A stretch of DNA of 64,000 bases from Clostridiales bacterium Firm_04 (GCA_001603005.1 LVAJ01000021.1:1-64000), one strand, 5' to 3'. Shown: positions 1 to 9,133, counted from the stretch's first letter. A program made the numbers and translations. The notes: generated by a model from the letters alone, not told the origin.

Positions 1-13
1 TTCCTTTGCTCAT
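1..13 (-). CDS. Start of a leftward gene cut by the window edge
   Basis: Only the first four codons (M-S-K-G) lie in the window. An AAAGGAG ribosome binding site sits 7 bp before the ATG, and a TATGAT -10 box occurs at 42-47 on the same strand. An inverted repeat (GGTATGAT at 14-21, ATCATACC at 42-49) spans the leader. The product cannot be told. Confidence 0.4.
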
Positions 14-117
14 GGTATGATCTCCTTTGCCTTTTTGTTCTATCATACCATATTTCTCTCTTCTTGTACACCTTTATTTTTCGTAAGCGATTGCCGTGTC
101 TTGTCCTTCATACCCTC

Positions 118-146
118 TTGACATTCAGTGAAAAGTGTGATACAAT
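118..146 (+). promoter_or_regulatory. Sigma-A promoter of the secreted amidase gene
   Basis: TTGACA at 118-123 and TACAAT at 141-146 are separated by 17 bp. A 12-bp palindrome, TGATGCGCATCA, follows at 163-174 in the untranslated leader and could be an operator. Confidence 0.7.
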
Positions 147-246
147 AAGATTATGTTTAGATTGATGCGCATCATCTGACATTCTATCGTTTTACTCATT
201 CATCTCATCACTTATAAACCACTTTATTGTAGAAAGGATCAAAAAC

Positions 247-870
247 ATGGAACTGAAGAAGATTTTAACGGGTGTACTTGCAGCCGGTCTTTGTGTTGTA
301 AATCTGGCATCCATTCCGGCAAGTGCGTACGGTGGAACTGCTGCTGCAGTTTATGCACAAAGATGGGCTAAGAGCCGAAATCCGGTTTATTACAGCTTTG
401 GATGGGACGAAAATGACTGCACGAACTTTGTATCTCAGTGCGTTGCGTGTGGTCACAGTATGTGGGGTTCGGGCACAGGTACTCCACCGCTGTGGTCGCA
501 GACTTGGATTGAAAGTGATCCTAACAAATGGTATATGTCCAATAAAATCCATCGTTCGGTCGGCTACGATTATTGGCGTTTTTCAAAATCATGGTCGTGC
601 GTGACGGAATTTCGCAATTACTTCGGCAGTCATGGTTCGGTGACCTATGTAAATAGAAACAGTACATCTTGGTACGGCTCTCTGCAGATTGGAGACATTG
701 TGCAGGCAGGCGGTTCCGGATATGGTCACTCTGTTATTGTTGTTTCTCCGAGCAGCGCCAACCCGAAGTACTGCGGGCATACCTATGATGCATATTATGA
801 ACCTATGGAAACAATGCGTAATTATGCAAAAGCCGGCGGACGGCAGATGTATATCGTTAGACCAAGTTAA
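247..870 (+). CDS. Secreted amidase-domain (NlpC/P60-like) protein
   Basis: The 207-residue product has an N-terminal signal peptide (about 1-27, ending ASA) and a single catalytic-looking domain. The motif DCTNFVSQC, with its Cys at about residue 58, followed much later by GYGHSVIVV, is typical of the putative amidase family (amidase_6), a papain-like fold. Members are secreted and are thought to act on peptidoglycan or other amide bonds; the substrate here is unknown. The gene stands alone behind its own TTGACA/TACAAT promoter, has an AAAGGAT-type ribosome binding site, and ends at a hairpin terminator. Confidence 0.75.
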   Translation: MELKKILTGVLAAGLCVVNLASIPASAYGGTAAAVYAQRWAKSRNPVYYSFGWDENDCTNFVSQCVACGHSMWGSGTGTPPLWSQTWIESDPNKWYMSNKIHRSVGYDYWRFSKSWSCVTEFRNYFGSHGSVTYVNRNSTSWYGSLQIGDIVQAGGSGYGHSVIVVSPSSANPKYCGHTYDAYYEPMETMRNYAKAGGRQMYIVRPS

Positions 871-886
871 AGCACTTTATTAAAGG

Positions 887-921
887 CGAAAAGCTGCGGG
901 ATGATCCCTGCGGCTTTTCGT
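887..921 (+). terminator. Rho-independent terminator
   Basis: The arms CGAAAAGCTGCGGG and CCTGCGGCTTTTCG pair with G-U wobbles around a short loop and are followed by a T-rich run. It separates the amidase gene from the transporter operon. Confidence 0.65.
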
Positions 922-964
922 CGTGTTTTATATTTGGAGATATTGTTTCATAAAGGAGATCATG

Positions 965-1594
965 ATGCATAGAAGAAGGAAAATATGCCTGCTGATTCTA
1001 TTGGTTTTCATTCTGACTACACTGATTGTATGGATCGTTAAGCCGCTTATCATAAAAAACAGCGTTTACTGGATTGCAGATGAAATTGAAGGCACGACTC
1101 TAGAAAGTGAATACAAGAATTTATACAGATATTGTCCCGATCTTTTTCAGCTTCCGAACTTTGAACTCGTTTTTCCCAGTGAAGAAATTACGGATTATTG
1201 CAGAGTTGTTGTCGGAATAGACGGAATGAACATATCCCCTATGTCTTTCCACAAGTTAGAAATAAACGTTGACTGGACATACACCAATCCGGATTTCATT
1301 GCTGCAATTATTCCGGGGATTCCTAGCCAGCAAGGGCATCGTTTTTCAAAAGTTCAGGAACGGTATATGACCAGCTTTCTGGTCTACCGAAACGGCAGAA
1401 CAGATGAAGAAATCATATCGGAACTGCAAAATATAGAAGTCATTCTGACTTATGAGACGCTCATCAAATCTTATTCCAAGCGAATGAAGCTTGGCGACCT
1501 TTCCTATCAACTCATGGATGATTGGTATTCCTATCCGAAGGGCTGGGATGTTCCGGTCGATGAAATACCGGAAGGAGCTGAGATTATCGAATGA
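965..1594 (+). CDS. Membrane-anchored protein of an ABC transporter operon
   Basis: The 209-residue protein has a basic N-terminus, one strong transmembrane segment (about residues 5-26) and a roughly 180-residue soluble domain presumably outside the membrane. I do not recognise a family. The AAAGGAG site at 952-958 suits the ATG at 965 better than the in-frame ATGs at 962 and 923. Its stop overlaps the ATG of the ABC ATPase (ATGA), so it is translationally coupled to the transporter and is probably a partner or substrate-sensing subunit. Confidence 0.65.
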   Translation: MHRRRKICLLILLVFILTTLIVWIVKPLIIKNSVYWIADEIEGTTLESEYKNLYRYCPDLFQLPNFELVFPSEEITDYCRVVVGIDGMNISPMSFHKLEINVDWTYTNPDFIAAIIPGIPSQQGHRFSKVQERYMTSFLVYRNGRTDEEIISELQNIEVILTYETLIKSYSKRMKLGDLSYQLMDDWYSYPKGWDVPVDEIPEGAEIIE

Positions 1595-2256
1595 TACTAC
1601 AAGCAGAAAACATTTCAAAATCATACAAGCTAAACGACAAGACAATCCCAATACTGGAACACTTTGATTTTATTGCGGACGCCGGTGAAAAAATTGCCGT
1701 GACAGGTCCGTCCGGCAGCGGAAAGAGTACGCTGCTGAATCTTTTGAGCGGTCTTGACAAGGCAGACAGCGGCGATATTCGTTTTAAGGATACAAAGTAT
1801 GCAGATCTTTCCAAAGAGCAGATGACGAATCTGCGTCTGACAGCGTTCGGTTATATTTTCCAGGCGTTTCATCTGATCTCAACGCTGAATGCTGCCGATA
1901 ATATCCTGATGCCGCTTGCAGCACGAAAGAAGAAAGTTCTGTATTCCGATCTGGAACCGATCTGCAAAAAGCTCGGTATCGAAAACTGTCTCGACCATTT
2001 TCCGCATCAGCTTTCCGGCGGTGAGCAGCAGCGAGTTGCAATCGCCCGTGCGCTGATTGGGAACCCTGCTGTGATTTTCTCCGATGAAGCAACCGGAAAC
2101 CTTGACCAGAAGAACAGTATACAGGTTATGGATCTTCTGACGGAATGTTGTTCTGCACAAAATGTGGCACTGATCTTTGTGACACATGACGAATCCCTGC
2201 TTCGCTATGCGGACAAGGTCGTCCGGATTCCGGAGGTGCAGCCGCATGAATCATAA
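1591..2256 (+). CDS. ABC transporter ATPase, MacB/LolD/FtsE type
   Basis: The 221-residue protein carries a full nucleotide-binding domain: Walker [10 protein letters not shown] (about residues 39-47), Q-loop IFQAFHL, signature [15 protein letters not shown], Walker [13 protein letters not shown] and the H-loop VTHD. This type pairs with FtsX-fold permeases and usually drives export or mechanotransmission rather than uptake. It overlaps the upstream membrane protein by ATGA and the downstream permease by 11 bp, fixing a three-gene operon. The substrate is unknown; antimicrobial-peptide resistance is the commonest role for this arrangement in Bacillota. Confidence 0.88.
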   Translation: MILQAENISKSYKLNDKTIPILEHFDFIADAGEKIAVTGPSGSGKSTLLNLLSGLDKADSGDIRFKDTKYADLSKEQMTNLRLTAFGYIFQAFHLISTLNAADNILMPLAARKKKVLYSDLEPICKKLGIENCLDHFPHQLSGGEQQRVAIARALIGNPAVIFSDEATGNLDQKNSIQVMDLLTECCSAQNVALIFVTHDESLLRYADKVVRIPEVQPHES

Positions 2257-4678
2257 AGAGATCGGCATATCTGAAATGCTGCGCTGTATGATTCGCAGGA
2301 AGTGGAAAAAGAAGGGGCTTCTGACTGCTCTGATCTGCCTGTTTTTCTTTCTGCTTGCTGCTGTTCCGGTATTGATCCATTCGGCACAGGAATATCTTTA
2401 CCGGAAGAATACGAAGCTGTACGGAAGCTATGATGTTACCTATGAAGGGCTTTCGATCGAAGCTGCGGAAAAGCTGAGAAATGATGCTGCCGTAACAGAT
2501 AGTGTCCGTATGTGGTATGATGTGATTCCGGATTTCATAGGAGACAAGTATGCGAATATTCTTTATGCAGATCCAAGTCTGCTGGGCGGCATCTCGAATT
2601 ATACACTACATGACGGCAGACTCCCTGTCGCAAAGAACGAAATTCTATGCGACACGATTTTTCGCACAGCTTATCCAGATTTGATCAAGCAAGATTCTGT
2701 AAAGCTAGGGGAGAAAACGTATCAGATTGTCGGCACTTTTGTTTCAAAATCAAACGAAAACTATGACGCAGTCTATACCCCTTTGTTTATTGGATGGTTT
2801 AATGAAACTTCGTATCAACAGGCGCAAGGCATGCTGATGCTGCAATTTTCAGGTAAAACACAATCCAAACGTTTTCAGTCAATACAGAATTTTATTGCTC
2901 GGAATCAGATTGCTGCACAGGAATCCTATAATTACACGGCACTCGGCAGCGCGTATATGCAGCCGGATGGCAAACTGGAGCCGTTCTTTCTGACCGTTTA
3001 TCGCGTTGTGATGCTGCTTTTGACGGGAATCGGCTGTGTATTTATTGTGCTTTGCTTTTGGTTGTCTTTGCAGAATCTGCGGCGTGAAATCCAGATCAGC
3101 AGTGCGGTCGGAATCGCAAAGAAGGATTTGCAGAAAGGACTCATTTCTGTTATGCTGCGGATCGTTCTGACTGGAATCCTGATTGCTGTTCTGTTTTCTC
3201 TTGTTGTGATTGGTATTTGCTGCCGATATATGCAGATACCGCTTGGGGAAACGGCTTGCAGCTTACTGCCGCAATTTGGAATTGCATTGCTTCCATTCGT
3301 TCTGAGCATGGTAATTATGATATTGCTGACCGGAAAACTATTTCCGAAAAACATTGCGGCAGCGCTTGGAAATCGATCGCAAATCTATACAGGCAGGCGC
3401 GTTTATAAGGCGAAAAGCATTCTGGAACGTGCAAAATTTCCGTTTCTTCGGATTGCAGAGCAAAATAATATACTGCGTCCGATGCAGAAGTTTCTCTCCG
3501 TTGCTGTGATTGCGCTGTCAGTATGTCTGCCGGTTTCAATGCTGTATTTGTTCAGCACATTCAACACGAACAGTGCGCAGGAATTGTATGATTTCCAGAT
3601 TCAGTTCAGTTTTCTGGATAATATGGAGAGCATCACAGGTTCCAAGCGACTTGAACAAAGCTATGCAATGCTGAAAGAGCTCCCCGATACCGAAATCTAT
3701 CCGTTCTTTACAGAGGGCGTTCAGGCAGTCATGAAGAAAAACGATGTGTCTGAGGCATACCGAAATTACCGTTCCGCACATTCTACGGAATATCAAAAGC
3801 AATTTGCAATGCATTCATCTGCGGTTTATGAGGAACAGATCTTGCTCATCGGAACAGATTCGGATACGCTGCAAAGAATGTTCGGTGTAACCGGCTATCC
3901 GGATGGAATACCATCCGGCGAATGCATCGTTGTCGATCAGATTATGTCACAGAATGCCGGAAAAGTTTCTGTCGGCGTGCAGACCGGCACACAGATCACA
4001 CTGAAACCGAATTTCTTTTGCAATGAAAGCCGCCGTTTTACGGTTTCCGGAATTGCACCGAAGCTTCCGTTTTATGACAGCGTTTATGACGGTATGATTT
4101 TGTTGCTTTTGAATGAGCAGGATTATCATAATTACAATTCCATTTTGTATCCGACATCACTATATATCAACGCTTCAGATCAGGAACGACTGGAAAATTT
4201 CATTGAAGAACAGCCGGAAATGAGGCTTTCTGATCTCCGTGAAACACGGAGGATTGCAGTTGAAACGAAACTGCTTATCATGACAGTCGGAATAGGAATT
4301 TTGATTGGATTGCTTGCAATTATATGTATTTGCTGCTATTTTGTATTGCAGGATCAGACTGACCGAATGCGCGGGCAGTATGCGATGATGCAGGCTGTCG
4401 GTGTTCCGTTCCAAAAAATATCCTTTATACAGCAATATTCCATTCTGAATTTGTATTGGCAATCTATCGTAATCGGTATCTTTCTCAGCATCGCTGCATG
4501 CTTTGGCATTTGGATTATGATGCGGGAATCAAACACGTTCTTTGCTGACTTTTCATTAGAGTGGTCGCAAATTTTGCTGCCGTGTCTTGCAATTGGAATT
4601 GCCTTTATGGTCATTGCAATTCCGCTGCATAGATTGTTGCGAAATAATAATATTCTTGATGCATTGCATAAGGAATAA
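2246..4678 (+). CDS. FtsX-family ABC transporter permease
   Basis: An 810-residue integral membrane protein with the layout of large FtsX/BceB-type permeases: one N-terminal membrane helix (about 35-60), a long external domain, a central group of helices, a second external domain (about residues 480-680) and three C-terminal helices. The ATG at 2246 follows CGGAGGTG by 7 bp and is preferred over an in-frame upstream start inside the ATPase gene. It forms the membrane part of the transporter encoded at 1591. The C-terminal helix bundle resembles the FtsX domain with its usual final short cytoplasmic tail. Confidence 0.85.
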   Translation: MNHKEIGISEMLRCMIRRKWKKKGLLTALICLFFFLLAAVPVLIHSAQEYLYRKNTKLYGSYDVTYEGLSIEAAEKLRNDAAVTDSVRMWYDVIPDFIGDKYANILYADPSLLGGISNYTLHDGRLPVAKNEILCDTIFRTAYPDLIKQDSVKLGEKTYQIVGTFVSKSNENYDAVYTPLFIGWFNETSYQQAQGMLMLQFSGKTQSKRFQSIQNFIARNQIAAQESYNYTALGSAYMQPDGKLEPFFLTVYRVVMLLLTGIGCVFIVLCFWLSLQNLRREIQISSAVGIAKKDLQKGLISVMLRIVLTGILIAVLFSLVVIGICCRYMQIPLGETACSLLPQFGIALLPFVLSMVIMILLTGKLFPKNIAAALGNRSQIYTGRRVYKAKSILERAKFPFLRIAEQNNILRPMQKFLSVAVIALSVCLPVSMLYLFSTFNTNSAQELYDFQIQFSFLDNMESITGSKRLEQSYAMLKELPDTEIYPFFTEGVQAVMKKNDVSEAYRNYRSAHSTEYQKQFAMHSSAVYEEQILLIGTDSDTLQRMFGVTGYPDGIPSGECIVVDQIMSQNAGKVSVGVQTGTQITLKPNFFCNESRRFTVSGIAPKLPFYDSVYDGMILLLLNEQDYHNYNSILYPTSLYINASDQERLENFIEEQPEMRLSDLRETRRIAVETKLLIMTVGIGILIGLLAIICICCYFVLQDQTDRMRGQYAMMQAVGVPFQKISFIQQYSILNLYWQSIVIGIFLSIAACFGIWIMMRESNTFFADFSLEWSQILLPCLAIGIAFMVIAIPLHRLLRNNNILDALHKE

Positions 4679-4699
4679 CAAGTTTATGATCAGATAACG

Positions 4700-4735
4700 G
4701 CACAAGCTGTCAGATTGACGGCTTGTGCTTTTTTC
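4700..4735 (+). terminator. Rho-independent terminator of the ABC operon
   Basis: Twelve-base arms GCACAAGCTGTC/GACGGCTTGTGC, with one G-U pair, are followed by TTTTTT. Confidence 0.8.
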
Positions 4736-4847
4736 TTCCTGTGGTTCTGAACAGCACTTATGTCCGCAAAGATCGCATTCAATATCTTCATCACAGCAGA
4801 GGCATATCGTTATGATACTCCATATCACAAAAAGGAACCCGCCGCTT

Positions 4848-4884
4848 ACATCAAAAACGCAGACGGCGGTTTCTCTGTATTCAC
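4848..4884. terminator. Member of a recurrent CCGCCG/CGGCGG terminator-like element
   Basis: CCGCCG and CGGCGG arms flank a loop and are followed on the plus strand by TTTCTCTGTATTCACTTCC, a tail repeated at 13376 and, in variant form, at 21213 and 30083. The leftward AbrB-like gene stops within this tail. Confidence 0.55.
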
Positions 4885-5057
4885 TTCCCGATGTACCGTT
4901 CCTTCGCCGCTTCCAGCCCAATACAGAACACCATATCCTGTGTCAATGTTATCAGTGAGGGGTCGCCCTCCCGGATTCTCATTGTCCGCCTGATCTCTTT
5001 GGGTATGACGACTCTGCCGAGATCGTCGATCCTTCTCACAATACCGGTTGCTTTCAT
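4881..5057 (-). CDS. AbrB/SpoVT-type DNA-binding protein, 58 residues (copy 1)
   Basis: The first 34 residues match the swapped-hairpin AbrB domain closely (ATGIVRRIDDLGRVVIPKEI). AbrB proteins bind DNA as dimers or tetramers and act as transition-state regulators. After residue 34 the sequence leaves the usual family consensus and ends 24 residues later in RYIGK. The start at 5057 follows AAGGAGGCAC. A twin with the same length and the same unusual C-terminus lies at 13383-13559, so the short form is real rather than a truncation. Confidence 0.8.
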   Translation of the reverse strand: MKATGIVRRIDDLGRVVIPKEIRRTMRIREGDPSLITLTQDMVFCIGLEAAKERYIGK

Positions 5058-5147
5058 CTTGTGCCTCCTTTTGTGTTTCGCTATTTTGGGATCGCTTCGC
5101 TTTTTCAAAGCTACCGGTATTGTTTGCGCATCAAAGGGAATTTATGC

Positions 5148-5298
5148 ATGAAGAAGATTTTGGCTGTTTGCATTGTCTATCAGCAAAGTACACAAATCTG
5201 CATCAGAGATTTTTCCGCAGCAGACTGTTCCGGATTTCAATGAATTTGCGAATCCTCAAATAGAAAAGCTGAATGACAAGCGGATGATTTCATATTGA
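5148..5298 (+). pseudogene. Possible degraded small ORF
   Basis: An ATG after AAGGGAATTT begins a signal-peptide-like run (MKKILAVCIV), but the frame soon stops. A +1 frame beginning near 5193 continues as a plausible coding stretch (SEIFPQQTVPDFNEF) and stops at 5296-5298. This reads like a short secreted-protein gene broken by a frameshift; it could also be chance. The rest of the 5058-5329 gap shows nothing else I can support. Confidence 0.22.
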
Positions 5299-5329
5299 TG
5301 ATTCTTGCTTTTTGCCGGTCGATATGCTA

Positions 5330-5365
5330 TAATAAAACTGCCTGCGAAATGGCTCCGCAGGCAGT
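5330..5365 (-). terminator. Terminator of the leftward lipoprotein gene
   Basis: ACTGCCTGCG/CGCAGGCAGT arms (5337-5346 and 5356-5365) are followed on the minus strand by TTTTATT. Confidence 0.75.
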
Positions 5366-5371
5366 CCGTTT

Positions 5372-6427
5372 TTACTGAAATTCATAGCTTTCGATCGTCC
5401 AGTTGATTCCGTCGAACACAAAATGTGCAACACCGCGTCCGTCGATCTGGTTGGCATCTTTGGTCGTTGCCGTAAAAGAGGTATCTGTCTGATCGGTGAT
5501 CGTGACGCCGCTGCCGGTCTCAAAGCTCTGATAGCCGTGTGCATTGGAAGTCAGAATATAGCTCGAACCGTCCGGCTCGCTGATACGGAAGCTCTCATCC
5601 AGAATACCCTTCCAGCGTGTATATTCCGCACCGGTTACCGTTTCCTCCACCAATCTCTCAAAGGCAGCCTTGCCGAGACTGTTGATCGCAAAGCGTTCAT
5701 CTGTCACCAGTGTATAGGTCTGACCGTCAACGGTCATGGTTTCATTTGCATTGGTCGCAAGATCCACGGCACCGCCGGACAGGCTCTTCATCAGGAATGT
5801 CAGATTGTTCATTTTTTCGGCGGCAACATCCTCAAGGCTGATGCGGACAAACTGCATCCCGCCGTCCTGACCGGAGTTGATCTGACTGACCGGCTGCTTG
5901 TCGCATGCAAACGAGATCCATGCGGTATTGTCAGTATCGCAGATCGAATACCAGTAGCTCTCGGAGCCGTCCGGATGATCCTCTGTGTCGATGCGCACCT
6001 TGCCGGAGCGTGTTCCGCCGCCTGCATACCGCATGATCGCTGTGCCGTCTTTCCGGACGGTCAGCGAATTGGTCCGTGTGCCGAAGGTTCCGGTCATTAC
6101 CCATTCGCCGACGAGATCGTCCGCGGAATAGGGACACGCTGTTTTCGCTGCATCGGTCGTCTGTGCTGCTGCGGTCTGTGCCGCAGTTGTTTGTGCGGGA
6201 TCTGTCTGTGCCGCAGCGGAGACTTCGGTTTGTGCAGCGGCGGCAGAGGTTTCAGTGACGGCAGCTGTGGTTTCCGCAGCTGTGGTTTCCGCAACTGTCA
6301 TTTCGGTTGTAACGGATGTCGTCGTATCGCCTGAAAGACTCACATTGATATTCACCGGATCCGAACCGCAGGCGGTCAGGCAGAGGCTCATCAGAGCGGC
6401 AGTCATTGTAATCATTTGCTTTTTCAT
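5372..6427 (-). CDS. Lipoprotein 1 of the two-component regulon
   Basis: The 351-residue product starts with a lipoprotein signal peptide (lipobox LTAC, Cys about residue 20), then a long Thr/Ala/Glu-rich linker to about residue 100 and a globular part. The globular part begins LVGEWVMTG and contains a DGTAIMRY...HPDGS pattern also seen in the lipoproteins at 9227 and 10742, so the three appear to be a paralogous family. The function is unknown. The start at 6427 suits AAAGGAG by spacing better than the ATG at 6436. An 18-bp palindrome and a TATCAT -10 lie upstream at 6475-6524. Confidence 0.72.
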   Translation of the reverse strand: MKKQMITMTAALMSLCLTACGSDPVNINVSLSGDTTTSVTTEMTVAETTAAETTAAVTETSAAAAQTEVSAAAQTDPAQTTAAQTAAAQTTDAAKTACPYSADDLVGEWVMTGTFGTRTNSLTVRKDGTAIMRYAGGGTRSGKVRIDTEDHPDGSESYWYSICDTDNTAWISFACDKQPVSQINSGQDGGMQFVRISLEDVAAEKMNNLTFLMKSLSGGAVDLATNANETMTVDGQTYTLVTDERFAINSLGKAAFERLVEETVTGAEYTRWKGILDESFRISEPDGSSYILTSNAHGYQSFETGSGVTITDQTDTSFTATTKDANQIDGRGVAHFVFDGINWTIESYEFQ

Positions 6428-6474
6428 CGTATTCATTCTCCTTTGTGATTCGTTCAACTTCTGTTGACAATCAT

Positions 6475-6524
6475 ATGATATCATATTTATGATGCGGCGT
6501 GTGCAGGATTACAAATTTGTAATC
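6475..6524 (-). promoter_or_regulatory. Regulon promoter: 18-bp palindrome, 26 bp, TATCAT
   Basis: The perfect palindrome GATTACAAATTTGTAATC (6507-6524) is followed by exactly 26 bp and then TATCAT (6480-6475) reading toward the lipoprotein gene. The -35 position (CACACG) does not match consensus, as expected for an activator-dependent promoter. Confidence 0.75.
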
Positions 6525-6527
6525 AGG

Positions 6528-8087
6528 TTATTTTCGGAGTATCTGTTCAATCAGATTTTGTTCCGCATCTGATATCCCGTTTGATGCAGCCGGCAGCGTA
6601 AAGGTGAATGCAGTACCCTTGCCCTGTTCACTTTCAACACTGATTGTGCCGCCGTGCGATTCTACGATAAATTTGCAGATAAACAGCCCGAGCCCCGTGC
6701 CGGTTTCGGCGTGCTTGCCTTTATAGTACCGCTCCCAGATGTGGGGCAGATCCTCCGGCGAAATGCCGCAGCCGGTATCTTTGACCGTAACCGTTACGGT
6801 TTCATCGTCCGCTTCTGCCTTGATGAGCACCGTTCCGTCTTTGGTATGCTTCAGCGCATTGGAGATCAGATTGACAAACACGCGCTGCAATCGGGTGCTG
6901 TCCGCATTGACCTTCGGCAGGTCGATCGGAATACGCAGGATCAGGCGGTTGTTGTTCTTGTTCAGCACCGCAAAATAGGTCTCGACCGTTTTGCGCACAA
7001 GGCTGTCCAGATCACAGGGGGCTTTTTCCAGTACCATTCTGCCTTCCTCAATGCGCGTTGCATCGAGGATCTGCGTCACCATGAGTGCCATGCGGTTTGC
7101 TTCCGAGGAAATGCGCCGCAGCTTATTCTGAACGGTTGTCCGGTCGCCGCCGTTCATGAGGTCGAGTTCTGCATCCTGCGCATAGCCGGACATGGCGGCA
7201 AGCGGCGTTTTCAGCTCATGCGATGCATCCGAAAGAAATGTTGTTTTCATTTCATTGACCTGCACCAGCATGTCATGCTCGGAAACGACCGGATCTGCGA
7301 TTTTTTTGGAGAGCGCAGCAGAGATCAAGAGAAACACTGCAAATACGCAGAGAACCGATGCGATCATCAGCGATACATACTTCCGGAACATGCTGTCCAG
7401 ACTGTTCAGCAGCGCATCGGTCTGCTCGTCTGCACATTCTCTGATCGGCTCAATCCAGCTGTTGACATTCTGCATGAGCACACCAAAACAGAGGTTGTCG
7501 CCGGTATAATTGCAGAGGTTATCCCATGCGATCACATAGCCTGCGCCGTCTTTTGCATAGGAACCGCGCTGCTGCTCCATGCAGACATCCAGCCACCCGA
7601 AAAAATCAGTCTGGCTGCCGTAGTATTCCGGTAATTCTGCTGCTTTCTGATCGAACACGGCGATCGCATCCTGCATGATGAGGTCTGCATTGTCAGCCAT
7701 ACCAAGCTCATAGCAGCACAGCGCTTCGCCGTCATACAGAAAGAACACATCGGCATTGCTGAAATAATTGACCGCCTGATACTGCAAATTTTCGCGGCGG
7801 TCTTCCGCACTTATACCGTCCTGATACAGCAGAAGCGACATTTCCCTGCCAAAGTCGCGCAGATATTGCTGCTGCGAAGACAAAAACTGCTGATAGTACG
7901 CATCGGAAACAAGCGAAACGGTCTGCCCGGCAAGTTCGCCGGAATACAGATTGACATTCACCGATGCCTGCTGATAGATCATATTGAAAATAGCTGTGCA
8001 GATGCCCAGCACGGCAATCAGGCACGAGATCAGGGCAATCAAAAGCGTGCGCCGCAGCGAACGGCTTTTGGATGTATGTTTTTCCAA
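6528..8087 (-). CDS. Membrane sensor histidine kinase
   Basis: The 519-residue kinase has two membrane helices (about 12-35 and 235-260) around a roughly 200-residue external sensor domain. The dimerisation box SHELKTPLAA holds the phospho-accepting His at about residue 290. The ATPase domain has N-box LISNALKHT, G1 DTGCGISPEDL and G2 GTGLGLFI. Translation begins at TTG (8087), 8 bp after AAAGGAG. The gene is transcribed away from its presumed partner regulator at 8444, with 117-bp tandem repeats between them. Its upstream promoter carries the regulon palindrome, suggesting autoregulation. The external signal is unknown. Confidence 0.9.
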   Translation of the reverse strand: MEKHTSKSRSLRRTLLIALISCLIAVLGICTAIFNMIYQQASVNVNLYSGELAGQTVSLVSDAYYQQFLSSQQQYLRDFGREMSLLLYQDGISAEDRRENLQYQAVNYFSNADVFFLYDGEALCCYELGMADNADLIMQDAIAVFDQKAAELPEYYGSQTDFFGWLDVCMEQQRGSYAKDGAGYVIAWDNLCNYTGDNLCFGVLMQNVNSWIEPIRECADEQTDALLNSLDSMFRKYVSLMIASVLCVFAVFLLISAALSKKIADPVVSEHDMLVQVNEMKTTFLSDASHELKTPLAAMSGYAQDAELDLMNGGDRTTVQNKLRRISSEANRMALMVTQILDATRIEEGRMVLEKAPCDLDSLVRKTVETYFAVLNKNNNRLILRIPIDLPKVNADSTRLQRVFVNLISNALKHTKDGTVLIKAEADDETVTVTVKDTGCGISPEDLPHIWERYYKGKHAETGTGLGLFICKFIVESHGGTISVESEQGKGTAFTFTLPAASNGISDAEQNLIEQILRK

Positions 8088-8106
8088 AGAGTTTACTCCT
8101 TTCGCG

Positions 8107-8393
8107 CAAGGGCATTAAACCAAAATACAATGAATGCATTTGCATTCATTATACCATATAAGCGAAGCGTTTATGGTATAATTGCCCGATATGCAGGGAG
8201 CAGATCTGTGATCTGCGGATCTGCAAGGGCATTAAAAAAAATTATAATGAATGCGTTTGCATTCATTATACCATATAAGCGAAGCGTTTATGGTATAATT
8301 GCCCGATATGCAGGGAGCAGATCTGTGATCTGCGGATCTGCAAGGGCATTAAAATAAATTATAATGAATGCGTTTGCATTCATTATACCATAT
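8107..8393. repeat. 117-bp tandem repeat, about 2.5 copies, rich in palindromes and -10-like boxes
   Basis: Units start at 8107, 8224 and 8341 (partial) with a constant 117-bp period and very few differences. Each unit holds the palindrome AATGAATGC...GCATTCATT flanked on both sides by TATAAT-like hexamers, a second hairpin (ACCATATAAGCG...TTTATGGTAT) and GCAGATC...GATCTGC. It fills the space between the divergent kinase and regulator genes and would form most of the kinase mRNA leader. Confidence 0.92.
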
Positions 8394-8431
8394 TTTTACC
8401 GAAAATCAAACAGGATTACGATTTTGTAATC
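8382..8431 (-). promoter_or_regulatory. Regulon promoter facing the kinase gene
   Basis: The box GATTACGATTTTGTAATC (8414-8431), 26 bp, and TATAAT (8387-8382) point toward the kinase. The transcript would run about 290 nt through the tandem repeats. The same box lies only 12 bp before the regulator start codon, so binding could also affect rightward expression. Confidence 0.65.
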
Positions 8432-8443
8432 ACGGAGGTTGCT

Positions 8444-9130
8444 ATGGCACATATTTTGCTTGTAGAGGATGATTCCGATATCATGCGGATCAATCAGAAC
8501 TTTCTGGAAAAAGAGGGCTATGATGTACACTGTGCGGATTCCGTGCAGCAGGCGGCATTTCTGCTGGAGGAATGCGCGCCGGATCTGGTGCTGCTCGATG
8601 TGATGCTGCCGGACGGCGACGGCATGGATTTCTGCGGGATCCTGCGGCAGAAAACGCAGGCACCGGTCATCTTCCTGACTGCGCGTGACGAAAATGACGA
8701 CGTGATCAAGGGGTTTCGCAGCGGCGGCGATGACTATATCACGAAGCCCTATGATCTGAATGTGCTGAAAGCGCGCATCGAGGCGCAGCTCCGCCGCAAT
8801 GCCAGACCGGAAGCGCAGCATCCGCGCATAGAGCTTCCGGATCTGACGATCGACCTGTTTTCCGGAACCGCAGAACTGGACGGTAATGCATGCTCCCTGC
8901 CGCAAAGAGAATTGCAGATCCTCTACCTGCTGGCATCCCGCATCGGCTCGCGCATCAGCTACCATGAAATTTACGAAAAAATCTATGGCTGTGATGTCGA
9001 GGACAGTAAAAACACGATCCGTGTCAACATATCACGCCTGAAAAAGCATCTTGCGATGGACGACATGAGCACCTATGAGATCGCCTCGACCGCAGACGGT
9101 GAATATGTCCTGCGCAGAGTGATTTTCTGA
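8444..9130 (+). CDS. OmpR/PhoB-family response regulator
   Basis: The 228-residue protein has a receiver domain with acidic pocket EDD (8-10), phospho-acceptor Asp52 in VLLDVMLPDG, conserved Thr (FLTARD) and Lys (YITKPYD). A winged-helix DNA-binding domain follows (about 130-226). It is the obvious partner of the divergent kinase at 6528-8087. Four palindromic sites of one design lie in front of the kinase and three lipoprotein genes, making this protein the best candidate to bind them. OmpR-type regulators more often bind direct repeats, so the perfect inverted symmetry is unusual. The ribosome binding site is GGAGGT. Confidence 0.92.
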   Translation: MAHILLVEDDSDIMRINQNFLEKEGYDVHCADSVQQAAFLLEECAPDLVLLDVMLPDGDGMDFCGILRQKTQAPVIFLTARDENDDVIKGFRSGGDDYITKPYDLNVLKARIEAQLRRNARPEAQHPRIELPDLTIDLFSGTAELDGNACSLPQRELQILYLLASRIGSRISYHEIYEKIYGCDVEDSKNTIRVNISRLKKHLAMDDMSTYEIASTADGEYVLRRVIF

Positions 9131-9133
9131 CGC

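Noticed and set aside
4738-4847. Cys-rich minus-strand frame (CDEDIECDLCGHKCC) resembling a zinc ribbon
   Set aside because: No start codon or ribosome binding site in frame, and it runs into the permease gene terminator; likely chance.
8107-8393. CRISPR-like array
   Set aside because: The repeated unit is 117 bp with no unique spacers and only 2.5 copies; it is a plain tandem repeat.
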